Shown: one piece after another, positions 1 through 9,255 of the stretch | Layout of the letters: each line of letters begins with the position of its first letter | Position numbering within the stretch: position 1 is the first letter of the stretch | NCBI RefSeq assembly: GCF_001295795.1 | Contig: NZ_LJHY01000031.1 | Coordinates: 1 to 64,000 of the forward strand | DNA length: 64,000 nucleotides | Direction: 5' to 3' | Source of the DNA: Novosphingobium sp. AAP83 | GTDB taxonomy: Bacteria; Pseudomonadota; Alphaproteobacteria; Sphingomonadales; Sphingomonadaceae | Made by a program: the position numbers and the translations under genes | The notes under the pieces: generated by a model | Database searches by the model: none | Seen by the model: the letters and a program-made list of their open reading frames with translations, nothing else | Told to the model about the DNA's origin: nothing

Positions 1-42
1 GATCTCTTCACACTCGTCCCGGAATTGACCGGCAAGCTGTAA
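1..42 (+). CDS. C-terminal end of an unidentified protein (partial)
   Basis: Only the last 13 codons and a TAA stop are inside the window. They read DLFTLVPELTGKL. This is too short to assign to a family. The reading frame is supported by its position just before a strong plus-strand terminator at 71-97, which would end this transcript. Confidence 0.5.
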   Translation, partial: DLFTLVPELTGKL

Positions 43-70
43 AGCTTCCGGCAAAGCCCCACAAACGAAA

Positions 71-97
71 GGCCCCGCAAGCTTGCGGGGCCTTTTT
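71..97 (+). terminator. Rho-independent terminator
   Basis: A perfect 22-base palindrome (71-92, left arm GGCCCCGCAAG) is followed by five T residues on the plus strand. It lies between the partial gene ending at 42 and the convergent RDD gene ending at 103. Read on the minus strand it lacks a comparable T run, so it mainly serves the plus-strand gene. Confidence 0.85.
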
Positions 98-102
98 GCG
101 TT

Positions 103-1080
103 TTAACCGCCGCTGTGTTTATCGGCCTTGCGTTTGCCAAAGCGCATGCCGGTTTCCAGCCGCGCGCGCAGTTGGGCGTAATAGGCCTCGAGGAAGGCGC
201 GTTCGTCGCCCGCACCGGCGCTCCAGCCGATCTTGCGGCAGATCGTTTGCGCCACATCGACCAGCGCTTCTTCGCGGTTTTCGCGCAGGACGCGTTCGAG
301 CGTTTGCAGTTCGAACTCGCCATAGACGGCAAGGTCTGCGTCGCTGAAGCGGTATTGCGCGCCGGTTGTTTGCGACTGGCCGCGCGCGGCATCGCTGACC
401 GAGAGCGCCTGCTCCAGCTTGCGCTTTGGCGCTTCGACGACCCATGTCCCCGCGATCAGATCACCGCAGCGCAAACGGTCCCGGTTGAAGAACGGGAACA
501 GCACGAAGATCAGGAACCAGATGACTCCAGCCCAACTGGCAACGCCAGCATCACCATCATCGGCCATGGCAGACACGATGAAGATAACCGGCATGAACAG
601 TTCGATATCGCGCACCAGATTGCGCGCGATCACGGCCTCGGTTGTCAGCCGCGCGCCAGCACTTGCCCCCCCGCTGGCACTGCCGCGCGCGGCCACGCGA
701 ATGCCGACGATACGCTTGCCCGGAGTTGCCCCGCGCGGGCCCAGTTCGAAGAACAGGAACCATGCGTTGCGGAACAGGAACAGCGCAATGATCCAGATGA
801 CGGCCAGTGCCTGCACCGCGCGGGCGGCCGGGCCCTTGCCGTCTTCCAGATTGATGCCTGTGGCTTCGGCGATCTTGAACAGGATCAGCGTCATCCCGAT
901 CATCGCGCCGACAATCATCGTCAGGTCTATCATCAGCGCACCCGCCCGCGCCCCGCGCGAGGCGAGCAGGAAAGGCAGCGACACGCCTTCGGGCGTGGTT
1001 ACGATTCGTCGCCGTTTGCCATCGTAATCGAGCGGTGTTCCGGTCACCGGCTGGCGGCGTTTGGGCCATGAGAGCGCCAT
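103..1080 (-). CDS. RDD family membrane protein
   Basis: About 325 residues. After a basic N-terminus (ALSWPKRRQP) come hydrophobic segments near residues 45-70, 90-110 and 180-200, with the RDD-type pattern SRGARAGALMIDL (Arg and Asp in the first helix) and GKRIVGIRV between helices. The C-terminal third is soluble and charged. RDD proteins are membrane proteins of mostly unknown transport or sensing role. It is the last gene of a six-gene operon; its ATG shares one base with the upstream stop, and a GTG three bases earlier would also work. The conserved company of a MoxR ATPase and a DUF58 protein suggests an envelope role, which is inference. Confidence 0.82.
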   Translation of the reverse strand: MALSWPKRRQPVTGTPLDYDGKRRRIVTTPEGVSLPFLLASRGARAGALMIDLTMIVGAMIGMTLILFKIAEATGINLEDGKGPAARAVQALAVIWIIALFLFRNAWFLFFELGPRGATPGKRIVGIRVAARGSASGGASAGARLTTEAVIARNLVRDIELFMPVIFIVSAMADDGDAGVASWAGVIWFLIFVLFPFFNRDRLRCGDLIAGTWVVEAPKRKLEQALSVSDAARGQSQTTGAQYRFSDADLAVYGEFELQTLERVLRENREEALVDVAQTICRKIGWSAGAGDERAFLEAYYAQLRARLETGMRFGKRKADKHSGG

Positions 1081-2150
1081 CACACGCGCACTCCGCGCCG
1101 GAAGGCAAAGAAATAGCCGATCCAGAACACCAGCATGAACCCGCCCACGGTGAGGCGCGCGGGCGTGTCGTCCACCAGTTGGCGGGCAAAGCCTTCAAGC
1201 ACGGCGGCAACGATCAGCATCAGGACAACGCCGGTCATCACTTGCGCCGCGCGCCGTCCGGCAGCAGCAGCGGCATCAAGGACCGAGGCATTGCCGGGAA
1301 AGGCCATCGCGCGCCCGATATGCAGTCCCGCCGCGCCCGCCAGCAGGATCGCGAACAGTTCGGTCGTGCCGTGAATCGACAGCCAGCCGACGAAATCGAG
1401 CGTCAGGCCTTTGCCGTGATAGAGCCACAGCATCGCGCCCAGCAATGCGGTATTGTGGATCAGCAGCAGCATAGTGGGCAGGCCGAAGGCAAAGCCCAAT
1501 GCGAAGCACATGATCGAAACTTGCGCATTGTTGCTGAACAGTGCTGCGGCGAACAGGGTCAACCCGTCCTTATCCTGATGGCCGAACAGCGTGCCGCGCA
1601 GCACTTCCTGGCTGGCCCCGGGCACGCGTTCATCGGCAAATCCGGATGAGACGAGCGAATAGTACCAATCGGGGTTTGCCTCGACAAGCATCCAGCCGAC
1701 CACGGTGCCCGCCACCATCAGCGCCAGCGCGATCAGGATATCGCTGCCCATGGCGCGCACCGAGGCGCTCCATTCCCCGCCAAGGAAGCGCTTGAACCAC
1801 GACCAGAGCGAGGCGCGCGGACCATAGACGAGGAACCACGCACGCTGGGTCAGCGTCTCAAGATAGGCGATCAGCGCGGCATCGAGCGAGGTTTCGCGCG
1901 CAATCGAAAGGCTGGAGGCGGCAGTGCGATAAAGCGCGGGCAGGGCGAGCAGGTCCTCGTCCGAAACGCGCCGCATCCGGCCTGCTTCCATCTGTGTGAC
2001 CACGGCTTCCAGCCGCTTCCATTCGCCTTCACGCTCCAGCCGGAACCGGTCAGAACGCAGCGCGGCTTGCTCTGCCGCAACCGCTTGTTCGGGGGCTTTG
2101 GAGAACCAGCCGCCAATCTTCTGCGCGATGGTGGCATTAGCTGGCGTCAT
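1080..2150 (-). CDS. Stage II sporulation protein M-like (SpoIIM/DUF95) membrane protein
   Basis: 356 residues. A soluble N-terminal part of about 110 residues is followed by several membrane segments, including LIALALMVAGTVVGWMLVEA, a stretch around SIMCFALGFAFGLPTMLLL, and helices close to the C-terminus. This fits the SpoIIM/DUF95 family, whose members in non-sporulating bacteria usually sit beside RDD, DUF58 and MoxR genes, as here. The function in Gram-negatives is unknown. It overlaps the DUF58 gene upstream by ATGA and the RDD gene downstream, so translation is probably coupled. The ATG at 2150 is fixed by that overlap. Confidence 0.82.
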   Translation of the reverse strand: MTPANATIAQKIGGWFSKAPEQAVAAEQAALRSDRFRLEREGEWKRLEAVVTQMEAGRMRRVSDEDLLALPALYRTAASSLSIARETSLDAALIAYLETLTQRAWFLVYGPRASLWSWFKRFLGGEWSASVRAMGSDILIALALMVAGTVVGWMLVEANPDWYYSLVSSGFADERVPGASQEVLRGTLFGHQDKDGLTLFAAALFSNNAQVSIMCFALGFAFGLPTMLLLIHNTALLGAMLWLYHGKGLTLDFVGWLSIHGTTELFAILLAGAAGLHIGRAMAFPGNASVLDAAAAAGRRAAQVMTGVVLMLIVAAVLEGFARQLVDDTPARLTVGGFMLVFWIGYFFAFRRGVRV

Positions 2151-3475
2151 CCGATCCGCCCTTCGCGCTTTACGGTAAGATAGGCATCGAGCAGCCGCGT
2201 GCCGATCTTGTCATGCGGGGCTTCAATCACGCGCACGCCAAGCTGGCGCAGCCGTTGCAGCACCAAGGCGCGCTGGCGGATCAGCGATGTGGCGGTGACG
2301 GCTTGGCCTACGCTGTCCATATCCACAACCGGTGCCGAGACGATCCGCGCCAGATCGGCATCGGACATCACCACGAACAGCACGACATGGCGTTCCACCA
2401 GCCGCCCGACATTTTCGACCATCAGTTCGGCGCTGGTGGGATCGGCGAAATCCGAGAACAGCACGATCAGCGAGCGGCGTTGCAGGCGGGCGGCGAGTGT
2501 GGACAGAGCGAGGGTAAAGTTGGCCTCGCCGTAGTGATATTCCAGCCCTGCCGCAGCGCGTTGCAACCGCGCGAAATCGCGGCTGGAGGTGACGAAGGGC
2601 GTCGCGACTTCGGGCCTTGCCGCAAAGCCGAACAGGGCGACGCGGTCTTGCGCCTTCAATGCGACATAGGCGGTGGTCAGCGCGGCGGTGACGGCGCGAT
2701 CGATGCGCGGCAGGCCATCGATGGGTTCGCACATTGCCTGCCCGCAATCGAACGCGAAGACGATCTGGTTGTTGCGCTCGACCTCGTATTCCTTGGCATA
2801 GAGGCGGGCGTGGCGGGCGGAGCTTTTCCAATCGATCCGGCGGCGGTCCATGCCGGGTTCGTATTCGGCCAGTGCCTCAAAATCGGTGCCTTCGCCACGG
2901 ATACGGCGGGCGATCATGCCGAACTGGGCATCGCGCAGGAACAATTGCAGCGCGGGGCTGCGCACCGGGGCGATATTGGGCCAGATGCGCACCGCGCTAT
3001 CGAGCGCGCGGCTGGTCTGGCGGTGGGCAAGCCCGAGCGGGCCGCTCCAGCGCAGCCATACGCGGCTGACAGCGCCGGTGCCGCGCCTGTTCGGGTGCAA
3101 GTCTGTCGTTCCGCTCCAAGCGCCGTCCAGAGGCGCGAGGGTGAGGGCTATGCGGCCTCCGGGTGCGAGGCGCGGGCCACATTCCAGCGCGGCTTCGGCC
3201 CGCGCGCGAGGGCCTGCGCGGGTAAGGTCGGCCAGCACGGTCAGCGCGGTGGCTTCACCAACTTCGGCATCGGCGGGCACGATCACGCGCAAATCTGCCA
3301 AAGCGCCCGCAAACACCCCGTCGAGCAGCACCAGCACCAGCAGCGCGCCACCCAATGCGGGCGCGGCGATCCACGCGCCGGGTGCCGCAGCGGCAAGGAT
3401 GAGCGCCAGCGGGGCAAGCCCTGCGACCATCAGCACCGCCGTCCGTGTCGGCAACAAGGCGGGCGGTGCGCTCAA
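2147..3475 (-). CDS. DUF58 domain-containing protein
   Basis: 442 residues. Two N-terminal hydrophobic segments (about residues 12-50) are followed by a beta-rich region and the DUF58 signature ([19 protein letters not shown], about residues 200-220), then a von Willebrand A-like domain beginning [13 protein letters not shown]. The metal-binding DxSxS motif of classical vWA domains appears as DCGQA, so metal binding is doubtful. DUF58 proteins are almost always encoded next to MoxR AAA+ ATPases and are thought to be their substrates or partners. Here it lies directly downstream of the MoxR gene with a 4-base overlap. Confidence 0.87.
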   Translation of the reverse strand: MSAPPALLPTRTAVLMVAGLAPLALILAAAAPGAWIAAPALGGALLVLVLLDGVFAGALADLRVIVPADAEVGEATALTVLADLTRAGPRARAEAALECGPRLAPGGRIALTLAPLDGAWSGTTDLHPNRRGTGAVSRVWLRWSGPLGLAHRQTSRALDSAVRIWPNIAPVRSPALQLFLRDAQFGMIARRIRGEGTDFEALAEYEPGMDRRRIDWKSSARHARLYAKEYEVERNNQIVFAFDCGQAMCEPIDGLPRIDRAVTAALTTAYVALKAQDRVALFGFAARPEVATPFVTSSRDFARLQRAAAGLEYHYGEANFTLALSTLAARLQRRSLIVLFSDFADPTSAELMVENVGRLVERHVVLFVVMSDADLARIVSAPVVDMDSVGQAVTATSLIRQRALVLQRLRQLGVRVIEAPHDKIGTRLLDAYLTVKREGRIG

Positions 3476-4437
3476 CGCGGCGCTTCCGTGCTTTCCACCA
3501 AAACCGCAACAATCGCCTCGACCTGCTTGCCCTCGATCTCTGCCGCAGGGCTGAGCAGCAGGCGATGGCGCAACACGGCGGTAGCCAGCGCCTTCACATC
3601 GTCGGGGATCACATAGTTGCGGCCATCAAGCGCGGCGCGGGCGCGCGCGGCCCCTGCCAGCAGCACGGCGGCGCGGGGCGAGGCACCGGCAAACAGATCG
3701 CCGGTCTCGCGGGTGGCGCGCACCAGCCGCACAACATAATCGACAATCGATTCGGCCAGCGTGACCGAGGCCACGGCGGCATTGGCACGCGCCAATTCAT
3801 CGCCGTCGGTTACAGCCACGATCCCCATCTCCGCAGGCTTGGGCGCGCCGCGTCCTTGGCCATAACGCGTGACAATGCGGGCTTCTTCCTCCGCCGAGGG
3901 ATAGCCGACCAGCAGTTTGAACAAGAAGCGGTCAAGCTGCGCTTCGGGCAGGGGATAGACGCCCTGGCTTTCGATGGGGTTCTGTGTGGCGACGACCATG
4001 AAGCGGTCAGACAGCGCGTGCGCCTCGCCATCCAAGGTGACGCGGCGCTCCTGCATCGCTTCGAGCAGTGCGGCCTGCGTTTTGGGCGGGGTGCGGTTGA
4101 TTTCATCGGCCAGCAACAGTTCGTGGAAAATCGGCCCGCGCGTAAGGGTGAACTGGCTGGTCTGAAAGTTGAACAGGTTGGAGCCCAGAATATCGCCCGG
4201 CATCAGATCCGGCGTGAACTGGATGCGCCCGAAATCAAGCCCGAGCGTGGTGGCAAGGCATTGCGCAAGGAACGTCTTGGCGGTGCCGGGAGGGCCTTCG
4301 AGCAGCACATGGCCGCCAGCAAACAGCGCGACGAGCAGATGGTCGAGCACCGCTTCCTGTCCGACCACGGCCTTGCCCACTTCGCTGCGAATCTTCGCGG
4401 CCAGTGTGCCCAGCTCCTCAAGGGTCATATCGCTCAC
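3472..4437 (-). CDS. MoxR family AAA+ ATPase
   Basis: 321 residues with Walker A GPPGTAKT (about residues 43-50), Walker B region [10 protein letters not shown], sensor 1 VVATQNP, and the arginine-containing lid typical of AAA_3 (MoxR) ATPases. MoxR proteins act as chaperone-like remodelling ATPases for vWA-domain partners. The partner here is presumably the DUF58 protein encoded immediately downstream. It is the third gene of the overlapping operon. The substrate process (membrane protein maturation or stress tolerance in other bacteria) cannot be read from the sequence. Confidence 0.93.
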   Translation of the reverse strand: MSDMTLEELGTLAAKIRSEVGKAVVGQEAVLDHLLVALFAGGHVLLEGPPGTAKTFLAQCLATTLGLDFGRIQFTPDLMPGDILGSNLFNFQTSQFTLTRGPIFHELLLADEINRTPPKTQAALLEAMQERRVTLDGEAHALSDRFMVVATQNPIESQGVYPLPEAQLDRFLFKLLVGYPSAEEEARIVTRYGQGRGAPKPAEMGIVAVTDGDELARANAAVASVTLAESIVDYVVRLVRATRETGDLFAGASPRAAVLLAGAARARAALDGRNYVIPDDVKALATAVLRHRLLLSPAAEIEGKQVEAIVAVLVESTEAPR

Positions 4438-5714
4438 GTCAGGTCCTTCTCGATCTGATGCACCACGGCAGCACGCCGGGTTAGTTCATGGGGTTTGCGC
4501 GCGGCGCGCAAATGCGCAGCGGCGGCGGAAAAACGGGGTCCGCCAAGGCCACGCCGGTCTTGCGCAGCGTCGATCAGCTTTTCGATGGCCTCTGCCGATT
4601 GCCCGCGCGGCAGGCCGAGCACCACCGCTAGCCGTTCCCGCGTCGCATCGGCATAGGGCGTGGCGACAAGGTGGACGCGACCTGTGCGCCGGATAAGACC
4701 AGCGGCATTGGCCACCAGCGCGGCCTTTCCATTGGCGATCTCCGGCCCGCTTTGCAGCGCAGGGCCAAAGCGGTAGAACGCGCGCCAAGCCACTGCCAGC
4801 GCGGCCAAAATCAGGCAGAGCGTGGCGGCCAGAAACGGTGGCTCGAACGCCAGCGTCAAAAGGTTGCGGTTTGCGCCAAAGCCGTTGAATGTCATGTCGA
4901 AAGCGAACGGTTGGCTGCGGTTGTCAGCCGTGGCAAGGATCAGATCGCGCGCCATCAGCGCGGTGGTCTTGTCAGCCAAGCCCCAGTTGTCGAGCAAGTC
5001 CGGCTCAAACACCAGCACCACCGGATAACGGTCTTCATCCTCGCCACCGTATGCAGGGTTTATCCCGGCAAAGGTGTTGAGTGCGGGGTAATAGCCATCA
5101 TCATCCAGCCACGCCGCCAGCACTTTGCCGTTGCCCGCATTTATGATCGGCACCAAGCCTTTGCCCGATCCCGTCTCTACCCGCCGCTGATCCGGCAATG
5201 GTCCCAGCCGCGTTCCTACACGCCAGCCGCCGACCGGAGGGGATTTGTCGGTGCCAATGTCCACCGTCACATCATCGGCAAAACCTTGCCAGTTCGGTGC
5301 TGAAGTATCGATCACCTGCACCCAGCCGCGTTTGGCCTTTTGGGAATTTACACCCACCGCGGTCCACTTGGGCGTGACCACAATCGTCGGCCCGATATAG
5401 CGCCGTGTTTCGATGATCCGGGCAATCTCTTTGCCATCTGCCTCTGCCGGAGGTGTAAGGATCAGCAGCCCGTTTTGCGATTCCAGCGCTTTGCGGTTGC
5501 GCTGGCGGATCACATCCAGCCCCTCATCCTCCAGCATCCGGGCGATCCCGGCATAGCCGTTCAGGCCATACCCGCCGACATGCGCGCCGCCATTGTTGCC
5601 GCTACCGCCGGTATTGTTGCCCATGAACCATAGCAGGCCGACAAAGGCCAAGGCACCGACCAGCAGCATGCCAATTACGGTTGAGCGCGGGAAGGGGGAT
5701 GCCGCAGCGCTCAT
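4434..5714 (-). CDS. DUF4350 domain-containing membrane protein
   Basis: 426 residues. One membrane segment lies near the N-terminus (about residues 12-30) and another after residue 290 ([19 protein letters not shown]). The exposed region between them contains [19 protein letters not shown], resembling the DUF4350 fold found beside MoxR/DUF58 genes. The C-terminal 100 residues are cytoplasmic and helical. No catalytic motif is visible. It overlaps both neighbours by four bases (4434-4437 and 5711-5714). An assignment to DUF4350 rests on context plus overall layout and was not searched. Confidence 0.75.
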   Translation of the reverse strand: MSAAASPFPRSTVIGMLLVGALAFVGLLWFMGNNTGGSGNNGGAHVGGYGLNGYAGIARMLEDEGLDVIRQRNRKALESQNGLLILTPPAEADGKEIARIIETRRYIGPTIVVTPKWTAVGVNSQKAKRGWVQVIDTSAPNWQGFADDVTVDIGTDKSPPVGGWRVGTRLGPLPDQRRVETGSGKGLVPIINAGNGKVLAAWLDDDGYYPALNTFAGINPAYGGEDEDRYPVVLVFEPDLLDNWGLADKTTALMARDLILATADNRSQPFAFDMTFNGFGANRNLLTLAFEPPFLAATLCLILAALAVAWRAFYRFGPALQSGPEIANGKAALVANAAGLIRRTGRVHLVATPYADATRERLAVVLGLPRGQSAEAIEKLIDAAQDRRGLGGPRFSAAAAHLRAARKPHELTRRAAVVHQIEKDLT

Positions 5715-6409
5715 GCCGCAACCTCAAGCCGTTCCAGCGCGAATCGTGCGTAAGCCGCGCGTGCCGCAGACCAATCTTCGGCGTTCAGGCGGCGCAGGGC
5801 GTAGCGGGCACGCTCTACCAATCCGGCAATCTCGGCAAAGGCGTGGCGGGCGCTTTGCGGCAGGGCCATGATCGCGCCGATTTCGCGCGCGGTGCTGGAT
5901 GGCGATAGCCAGTCGGGACGCGCGCGGGCGATCTGGCCGATGCTGCGCTGAAGCAGCAGATGTGCGGCTTCGTCATAGCGCCCTTCGGCGGCCAGCCGGT
6001 CAGCATCTTCGAGCAGGGCAAGCGCTTCTTCGCGCGCTGGCGTCCAATCGGGAGCCACTGCCTTGATTCGGCCTTTGCGATCGCGCCACATTGGCCAGAG
6101 CAGTGCCCACGCGATCCAGGCGACGCCAAGCCCCGCGCTGATGAGCAAGGCCATTTCGATCCAGCCCCAATTCACACCCAGCATCTGTCCGAACGGAGAC
6201 AGGAGCCAATCCAGAAAGCGGCCAATCGCCTTTAGCCATTCGGGCACTACAGGAGCCGGATCGGGCGGAACGGGCGCGAATTGGATGTCACCGGCATCAC
6301 GCAGCGAGGCCCATGCCTTTTCCGCCGCAGCAGCGTCATCGCTTGAAGTGTTTGCCGGGGCTGCTGCTGTCACGGACGTAGTGGTTACACGCACAGGCGA
6401 TCCGGGCAA
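5711..6409 (-). CDS. DUF4129 domain-containing protein
   Basis: 232 residues from a TTG at 6409; a GTG seven codons... further in (PVRV region) is an alternative, so the start is uncertain. The N-terminal part is Ala-rich and followed by a proline-rich stretch, one membrane helix (about residues 83-105, WIEMALLISAGLGVAWIAWA) and a cytoplasmic helical C-terminus of the DUF4129 type, with LLLQRSIGQIARARP and RYALRRLNAEDW. In other genomes DUF4129 proteins accompany MoxR, DUF58 and transglutaminase-like genes. It is the first gene of the six-gene cluster and starts only six bases after the pheA stop, so it may be transcribed from the pheA promoter. Confidence 0.75.
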   Translation of the reverse strand: MPGSPVRVTTTSVTAAAPANTSSDDAAAAEKAWASLRDAGDIQFAPVPPDPAPVVPEWLKAIGRFLDWLLSPFGQMLGVNWGWIEMALLISAGLGVAWIAWALLWPMWRDRKGRIKAVAPDWTPAREEALALLEDADRLAAEGRYDEAAHLLLQRSIGQIARARPDWLSPSSTAREIGAIMALPQSARHAFAEIAGLVERARYALRRLNAEDWSAARAAYARFALERLEVAA

Positions 6410-6415
6410 GTATAA

Positions 6416-7306
6416 CTAACCCCGGATACGCTCCATCGGGTAGGTTCCGAGCATGCGCAGGTGCTTGGCGAAATACTCAAGCTCTTCAAAAGCGCGGTCC
6501 ACCGCCGGATCACCCGGAGCGCCAACAATATCGGCGAAGAATTCGGTTGCGGCAAAACTTGCCCCGCGCTGGTAACTTTCCAGCTTGGTCATGTTGACGC
6601 CATTCGTGGCGAAACCGCCCAGTGCCTTGTAAAGCGCGGCTGGAATGTTGCGCACTTCGAATACGAACGTGGTCATGGCTGGCGCAGCCATGGCAGCAGG
6701 GTCAAGCGGGGTCTTGGACAGGATAACGAATCGCGTGGTGTTATCGTGCGCGTCCTCGACGTTGTCCTCGATCACTTTGAGGCCATAGAGCTCCGCCGCG
6801 ATTCGCGGGGCAAGCGCTGCAACGCCGGGATCGCCCAGCTCGGCAACATAGGCCGCAGCGCCCGCCGTATCGGCATAGCTCATCGGCACGATGCCGCGTG
6901 CTCGCAGATAGAATCGCGATTGGCCCAGCGCTTGCGGGTGGCTGTAAGCGGCAGTGAATGGTCCGTCGCCAAGCGCCATCAGGCTGGCATGAATCTCCAA
7001 GAAGTGTTCGCCGACAATCGACAAACCGCTTTCAGGCAGCAGGAAGTGGATGTCGGCAACGCGCCCATGCTGCGAGTTTTCGATGGGGATGATAGCCTGA
7101 CCCGCGCGGCCCTCTTTCACCGCATCCAGTGCATCTTCGAAAGAAAAGCACGGCAGTGGCAAGCAATCGGGCAGGGCTTCCATCGCGGCGCGGTGCGAAT
7201 TTGCGCCCGGGGCACCTTGAAACGATACGGCACGCGCCGGATCGGCGGCGGCAGCGGCGGCCATTTGTTCGACAAGGACGAGCGCGGGTGCGGGATAACT
7301 CTGCAT
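6416..7306 (-). CDS. pheA: Prephenate dehydratase
   Basis: 296 residues, a monofunctional enzyme converting prephenate to phenylpyruvate for phenylalanine synthesis. The dehydratase domain starts at VSFQGAPGANSHRAAM; the family's catalytic TRF motif is present in NTTRFVIL, and an ACT regulatory domain follows (VFEVRNIPAALYKALGGFA, then GVNMTKLESYQRG), the usual phenylalanine-sensing module. An open frame continues upstream to 7843, but that part overlaps the cytochrome gene on the other strand and has no family similarity, so the ATG at 7306 is chosen. No chorismate mutase domain is fused. Confidence 0.93.
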   Translation of the reverse strand: MQSYPAPALVLVEQMAAAAAADPARAVSFQGAPGANSHRAAMEALPDCLPLPCFSFEDALDAVKEGRAGQAIIPIENSQHGRVADIHFLLPESGLSIVGEHFLEIHASLMALGDGPFTAAYSHPQALGQSRFYLRARGIVPMSYADTAGAAAYVAELGDPGVAALAPRIAAELYGLKVIEDNVEDAHDNTTRFVILSKTPLDPAAMAAPAMTTFVFEVRNIPAALYKALGGFATNGVNMTKLESYQRGASFAATEFFADIVGAPGDPAVDRAFEELEYFAKHLRMLGTYPMERIRG

Positions 7307-7474
7307 AGTGACTGTGCGATTAAGCCTCCGTGCCCCTTGCGGCAAGGGCGTGATCCCGCTTCTTGTCATTTTGCGCGTCAAAGCATCTTGCACTTGGGCG
7401 GGGGTCTGACTAGAGCGAGCCGCAACTCGCGCGGGGGTCGACAAGGTGTCGGCGTGCGCCAATGGGGTTCGTAA

Positions 7475-8101
7475 ATGGACGACCGTTTCAACACCATCGC
7501 TGGATGGGCTTTGTTCGGGGGCATCGTTGCTCTGGGCCTCTCCAGCCTTTCGGGACACTATTTCCTTGCTGATAAGGAGCATCGCCCTGAAAAGATGGGC
7601 TATGCGATTGAAGGCGTAGAAGAAGAAGCTGCGGCTGGCGCTGAAAAGGAAGTGCCATTGGCAACCCTGCTTGCCACGGGCGACATCGCCAAGGGTGAAG
7701 CTGTTTTTGCCAAGTGCAAAGCATGCCATGTTGCCACCCAAGGTGGTGCTAACGGCATCGGGCCTGCCCTCTATGGGATTGTTGGCAAGCCTGTAGGCAA
7801 GTCTGTTGCGGGCTTTGCCTATTCGGCAGATCTTGCAGGGCACGGCGGCAATTGGGATTTCACCACGCTTGATGCTTGGCTGAAGAATCCCAAGGCATTC
7901 GCCGCTGGCACCAAGATGTCGTTCGCCGGTCTCGCCAAGGGCGAAGATCGCGCCAACGTGATTCTCTATCTCAACTCGCTCGGCTCAAACCTGCCGCTGC
8001 CCGCCGCTGAAGCGGCTCCTGCCGCAGAAGCAGCGCCCGCGGATGCAAGCGCTTCTGGTGCAGCTGTCGAAGCAGCGCCCTCGGAAGCTGCTGCACAGTA
8101 A
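7475..8101 (+). CDS. Membrane-anchored class I cytochrome c
   Basis: 208 residues. An uncleaved N-terminal helix (about residues 8-32) anchors the protein in the inner membrane. The periplasmic domain has one haem attachment motif CKACH and a likely axial methionine in TKMSFAG, then a short NVILYLNSL helix. The C-terminal 35 residues are an Ala/Glu/Pro-rich tail. This is the layout of CycM/c552-type electron carriers that pass electrons from the bc1 complex to the terminal oxidase in alphaproteobacteria. It is divergent from pheA. Confidence 0.9.
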   Translation: MDDRFNTIAGWALFGGIVALGLSSLSGHYFLADKEHRPEKMGYAIEGVEEEAAAGAEKEVPLATLLATGDIAKGEAVFAKCKACHVATQGGANGIGPALYGIVGKPVGKSVAGFAYSADLAGHGGNWDFTTLDAWLKNPKAFAAGTKMSFAGLAKGEDRANVILYLNSLGSNLPLPAAEAAPAAEAAPADASASGAAVEAAPSEAAAQ

Positions 8102-8121
8102 GGCAGCTTTGCGCGAATCAT

Positions 8122-8157
8122 GCAAAGGGCGTCGGGAGCAATCCGGGCGCCTTTTGC
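8122..8157. terminator. Probable bidirectional terminator
   Basis: An 11-base stem (8122-8132 with 8147-8157, two G-U pairs when read as RNA) has AAAGG on one side and CCTTTT on the other, so each strand ends the stem in a short T run. It sits between two convergent genes, the cytochrome ending at 8101 and the HxlR regulator ending at 8159. Confidence 0.65.
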
Positions 8158-8158
8158 A

Positions 8159-8599
8159 TTATGGCTGCGGTGGATTGCGCAGATCATAGGCGCGCTGGGC
8201 AGCGGCTACCTCGATCATGCAGGTTTCGGCCCAGTCGATCATGCCGCGCATCGCGATGATCAGCCCGCGGCCAAGCGGCGTGATCGCATAAGTCACCGTC
8301 ACGGGCACCGTCGGCTCGACCGCGCGGCTGACGAGCCCGTCGCGCTCCAATGATCGCAGCGTCTGGCTGAGCATCTTCTGGCTCACGCCCTCAATCCGCC
8401 GCTTCAGCGTGTTGAAGCGCAGGTCCTCTTGCGAAAGCAGCAGCAGGATCAGCGCGCTCCATTTATCGGCGATACGGTCCAGCAACTGCCGGGTGGGGCA
8501 ATTGGCGGCGTAGACATCGCCGCGCAGATAGATCGGCGGGAGCGGGGTTACCTCGTGGTGACCAGGTATGGAAATTGTGCCTTCTTGCATGACTGGCAT
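8159..8599 (-). CDS. HxlR-type winged-helix transcriptional regulator
   Basis: 146 residues. The core matches HxlR: CPTRQLLDRIADKWSALILL with the conserved N-terminal Cys, the recognition region FNTLKRRIEGVSQKMLSQTL, and the wing segment RDGLVSRAVEPTVPVTVTY. Such regulators bind as dimers to palindromes and often sense electrophiles or oxidants through that Cys. It is divergent from the NAD(P)-binding reductase gene at 8647, and a near-perfect palindrome lies between them at 8613-8629, so it probably regulates that gene and itself. Confidence 0.9.
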   Translation of the reverse strand: MPVMQEGTISIPGHHEVTPLPPIYLRGDVYAANCPTRQLLDRIADKWSALILLLLSQEDLRFNTLKRRIEGVSQKMLSQTLRSLERDGLVSRAVEPTVPVTVTYAITPLGRGLIIAMRGMIDWAETCMIEVAAAQRAYDLRNPPQP

Positions 8600-8612
8600 C
8601 CATATCGCACTT

Positions 8613-8629
8613 GGTATCCATTGGAAACC
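8613..8629. promoter_or_regulatory. Candidate HxlR operator palindrome
   Basis: GGTATCCATTGGAAACC is a 17-base palindrome with one outer mismatch pair and an odd centre (GGT-n-TCCA-n-TGGA-n-ACC). A wider 6-base pair, CTTGGT at 8610 and ACCAAG at 8630, frames it. It lies in the short divergent gap between the HxlR gene and the reductase gene, directly upstream of the reductase ribosome-binding site AAGGAGAT (8633-8640). Confidence 0.55.
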
Positions 8630-8646
8630 ACCAAGGAGATATCCCG

Positions 8647-9255
8647 ATGAAAGTTGCAGTTTTGGGCGCTAGTGGCCGTGCCGGATCAGAAATCACCGCC
8701 GAGCTTTCGCGCCGTGGACACGAAGTAATCGCCATTGCGCGCAAGCCCGAAGCCATTGCTGCGGTGTCTGGCGTCACCGCTGTCGCAGGCGATGCGAGCA
8801 ACCCCGATGCGCTGGCAGGCCTGATTGCCGGTGTAGACGCCGTGATCAGCGCTATTCACTTCGATGTCACTGCGCAGACGTTGCTTTCAGCGGTCAAAGC
8901 GGCAGGCGTTCCGCGTCTCCTGATCACCGGTGGGGCGGCTAGCCTTGAAGTGGCGCCCGGCAAAATCCTGTTTGATGCAATGGACCTGCCCGAAGAATGG
9001 AAACCCGCGATTCTGGGCGGGATCACGTTCCTCAACGAGATTCGCAAGGAAACCGAGGTGGACTGGACGTTCTTCTCACCCGCGGCGTTCATCGAAGAAG
9101 GCCCGCGCACCGGCACATTCCGCCTTGGTACGGACCAGCTTGTAGTGGACGATAAGGGTGAAAGCCGGATCAGCTTTGCCGATTATGCCATCGCCATGGT
9201 GGACGAGCTCGAACAGCACCGCCACCCGCGCGCCCGCTTTACCGCTGCCTATTAA
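8647..9255 (+). CDS. NAD(P)H-binding oxidoreductase (NmrA/atypical SDR type)
   Basis: 202 residues with the nucleotide-binding start VAVLGASGRAGSEITAEL and an extended Rossmann fold; the region INGA-like HFDV and LLITGGAASLEV follows the pattern of NAD(P)-binding YwnB/NmrA-like proteins. A perfect AAGGAGAT ribosome-binding site supports the ATG at 8647. The substrate is unknown. Divergence from an HxlR regulator is a common arrangement for quinone or aldehyde reductases, which is a hint only. Its stop overlaps the stop of the convergent gene by two bases. Confidence 0.85.
   Translation: MKVAVLGASGRAGSEITAELSRRGHEVIAIARKPEAIAAVSGVTAVAGDASNPDALAGLIAGVDAVISAIHFDVTAQTLLSAVKAAGVPRLLITGGAASLEVAPGKILFDAMDLPEEWKPAILGGITFLNEIRKETEVDWTFFSPAAFIEEGPRTGTFRLGTDQLVVDDKGESRISFADYAIAMVDELEQHRHPRARFTAAY

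Noticed and set aside
7307..7843. Upstream extension of the pheA reading frame (to a 475-residue protein)
   Set aside because: It is antisense to the cytochrome c gene, has no prephenate dehydratase similarity, and the family start fits the ATG at 7306.
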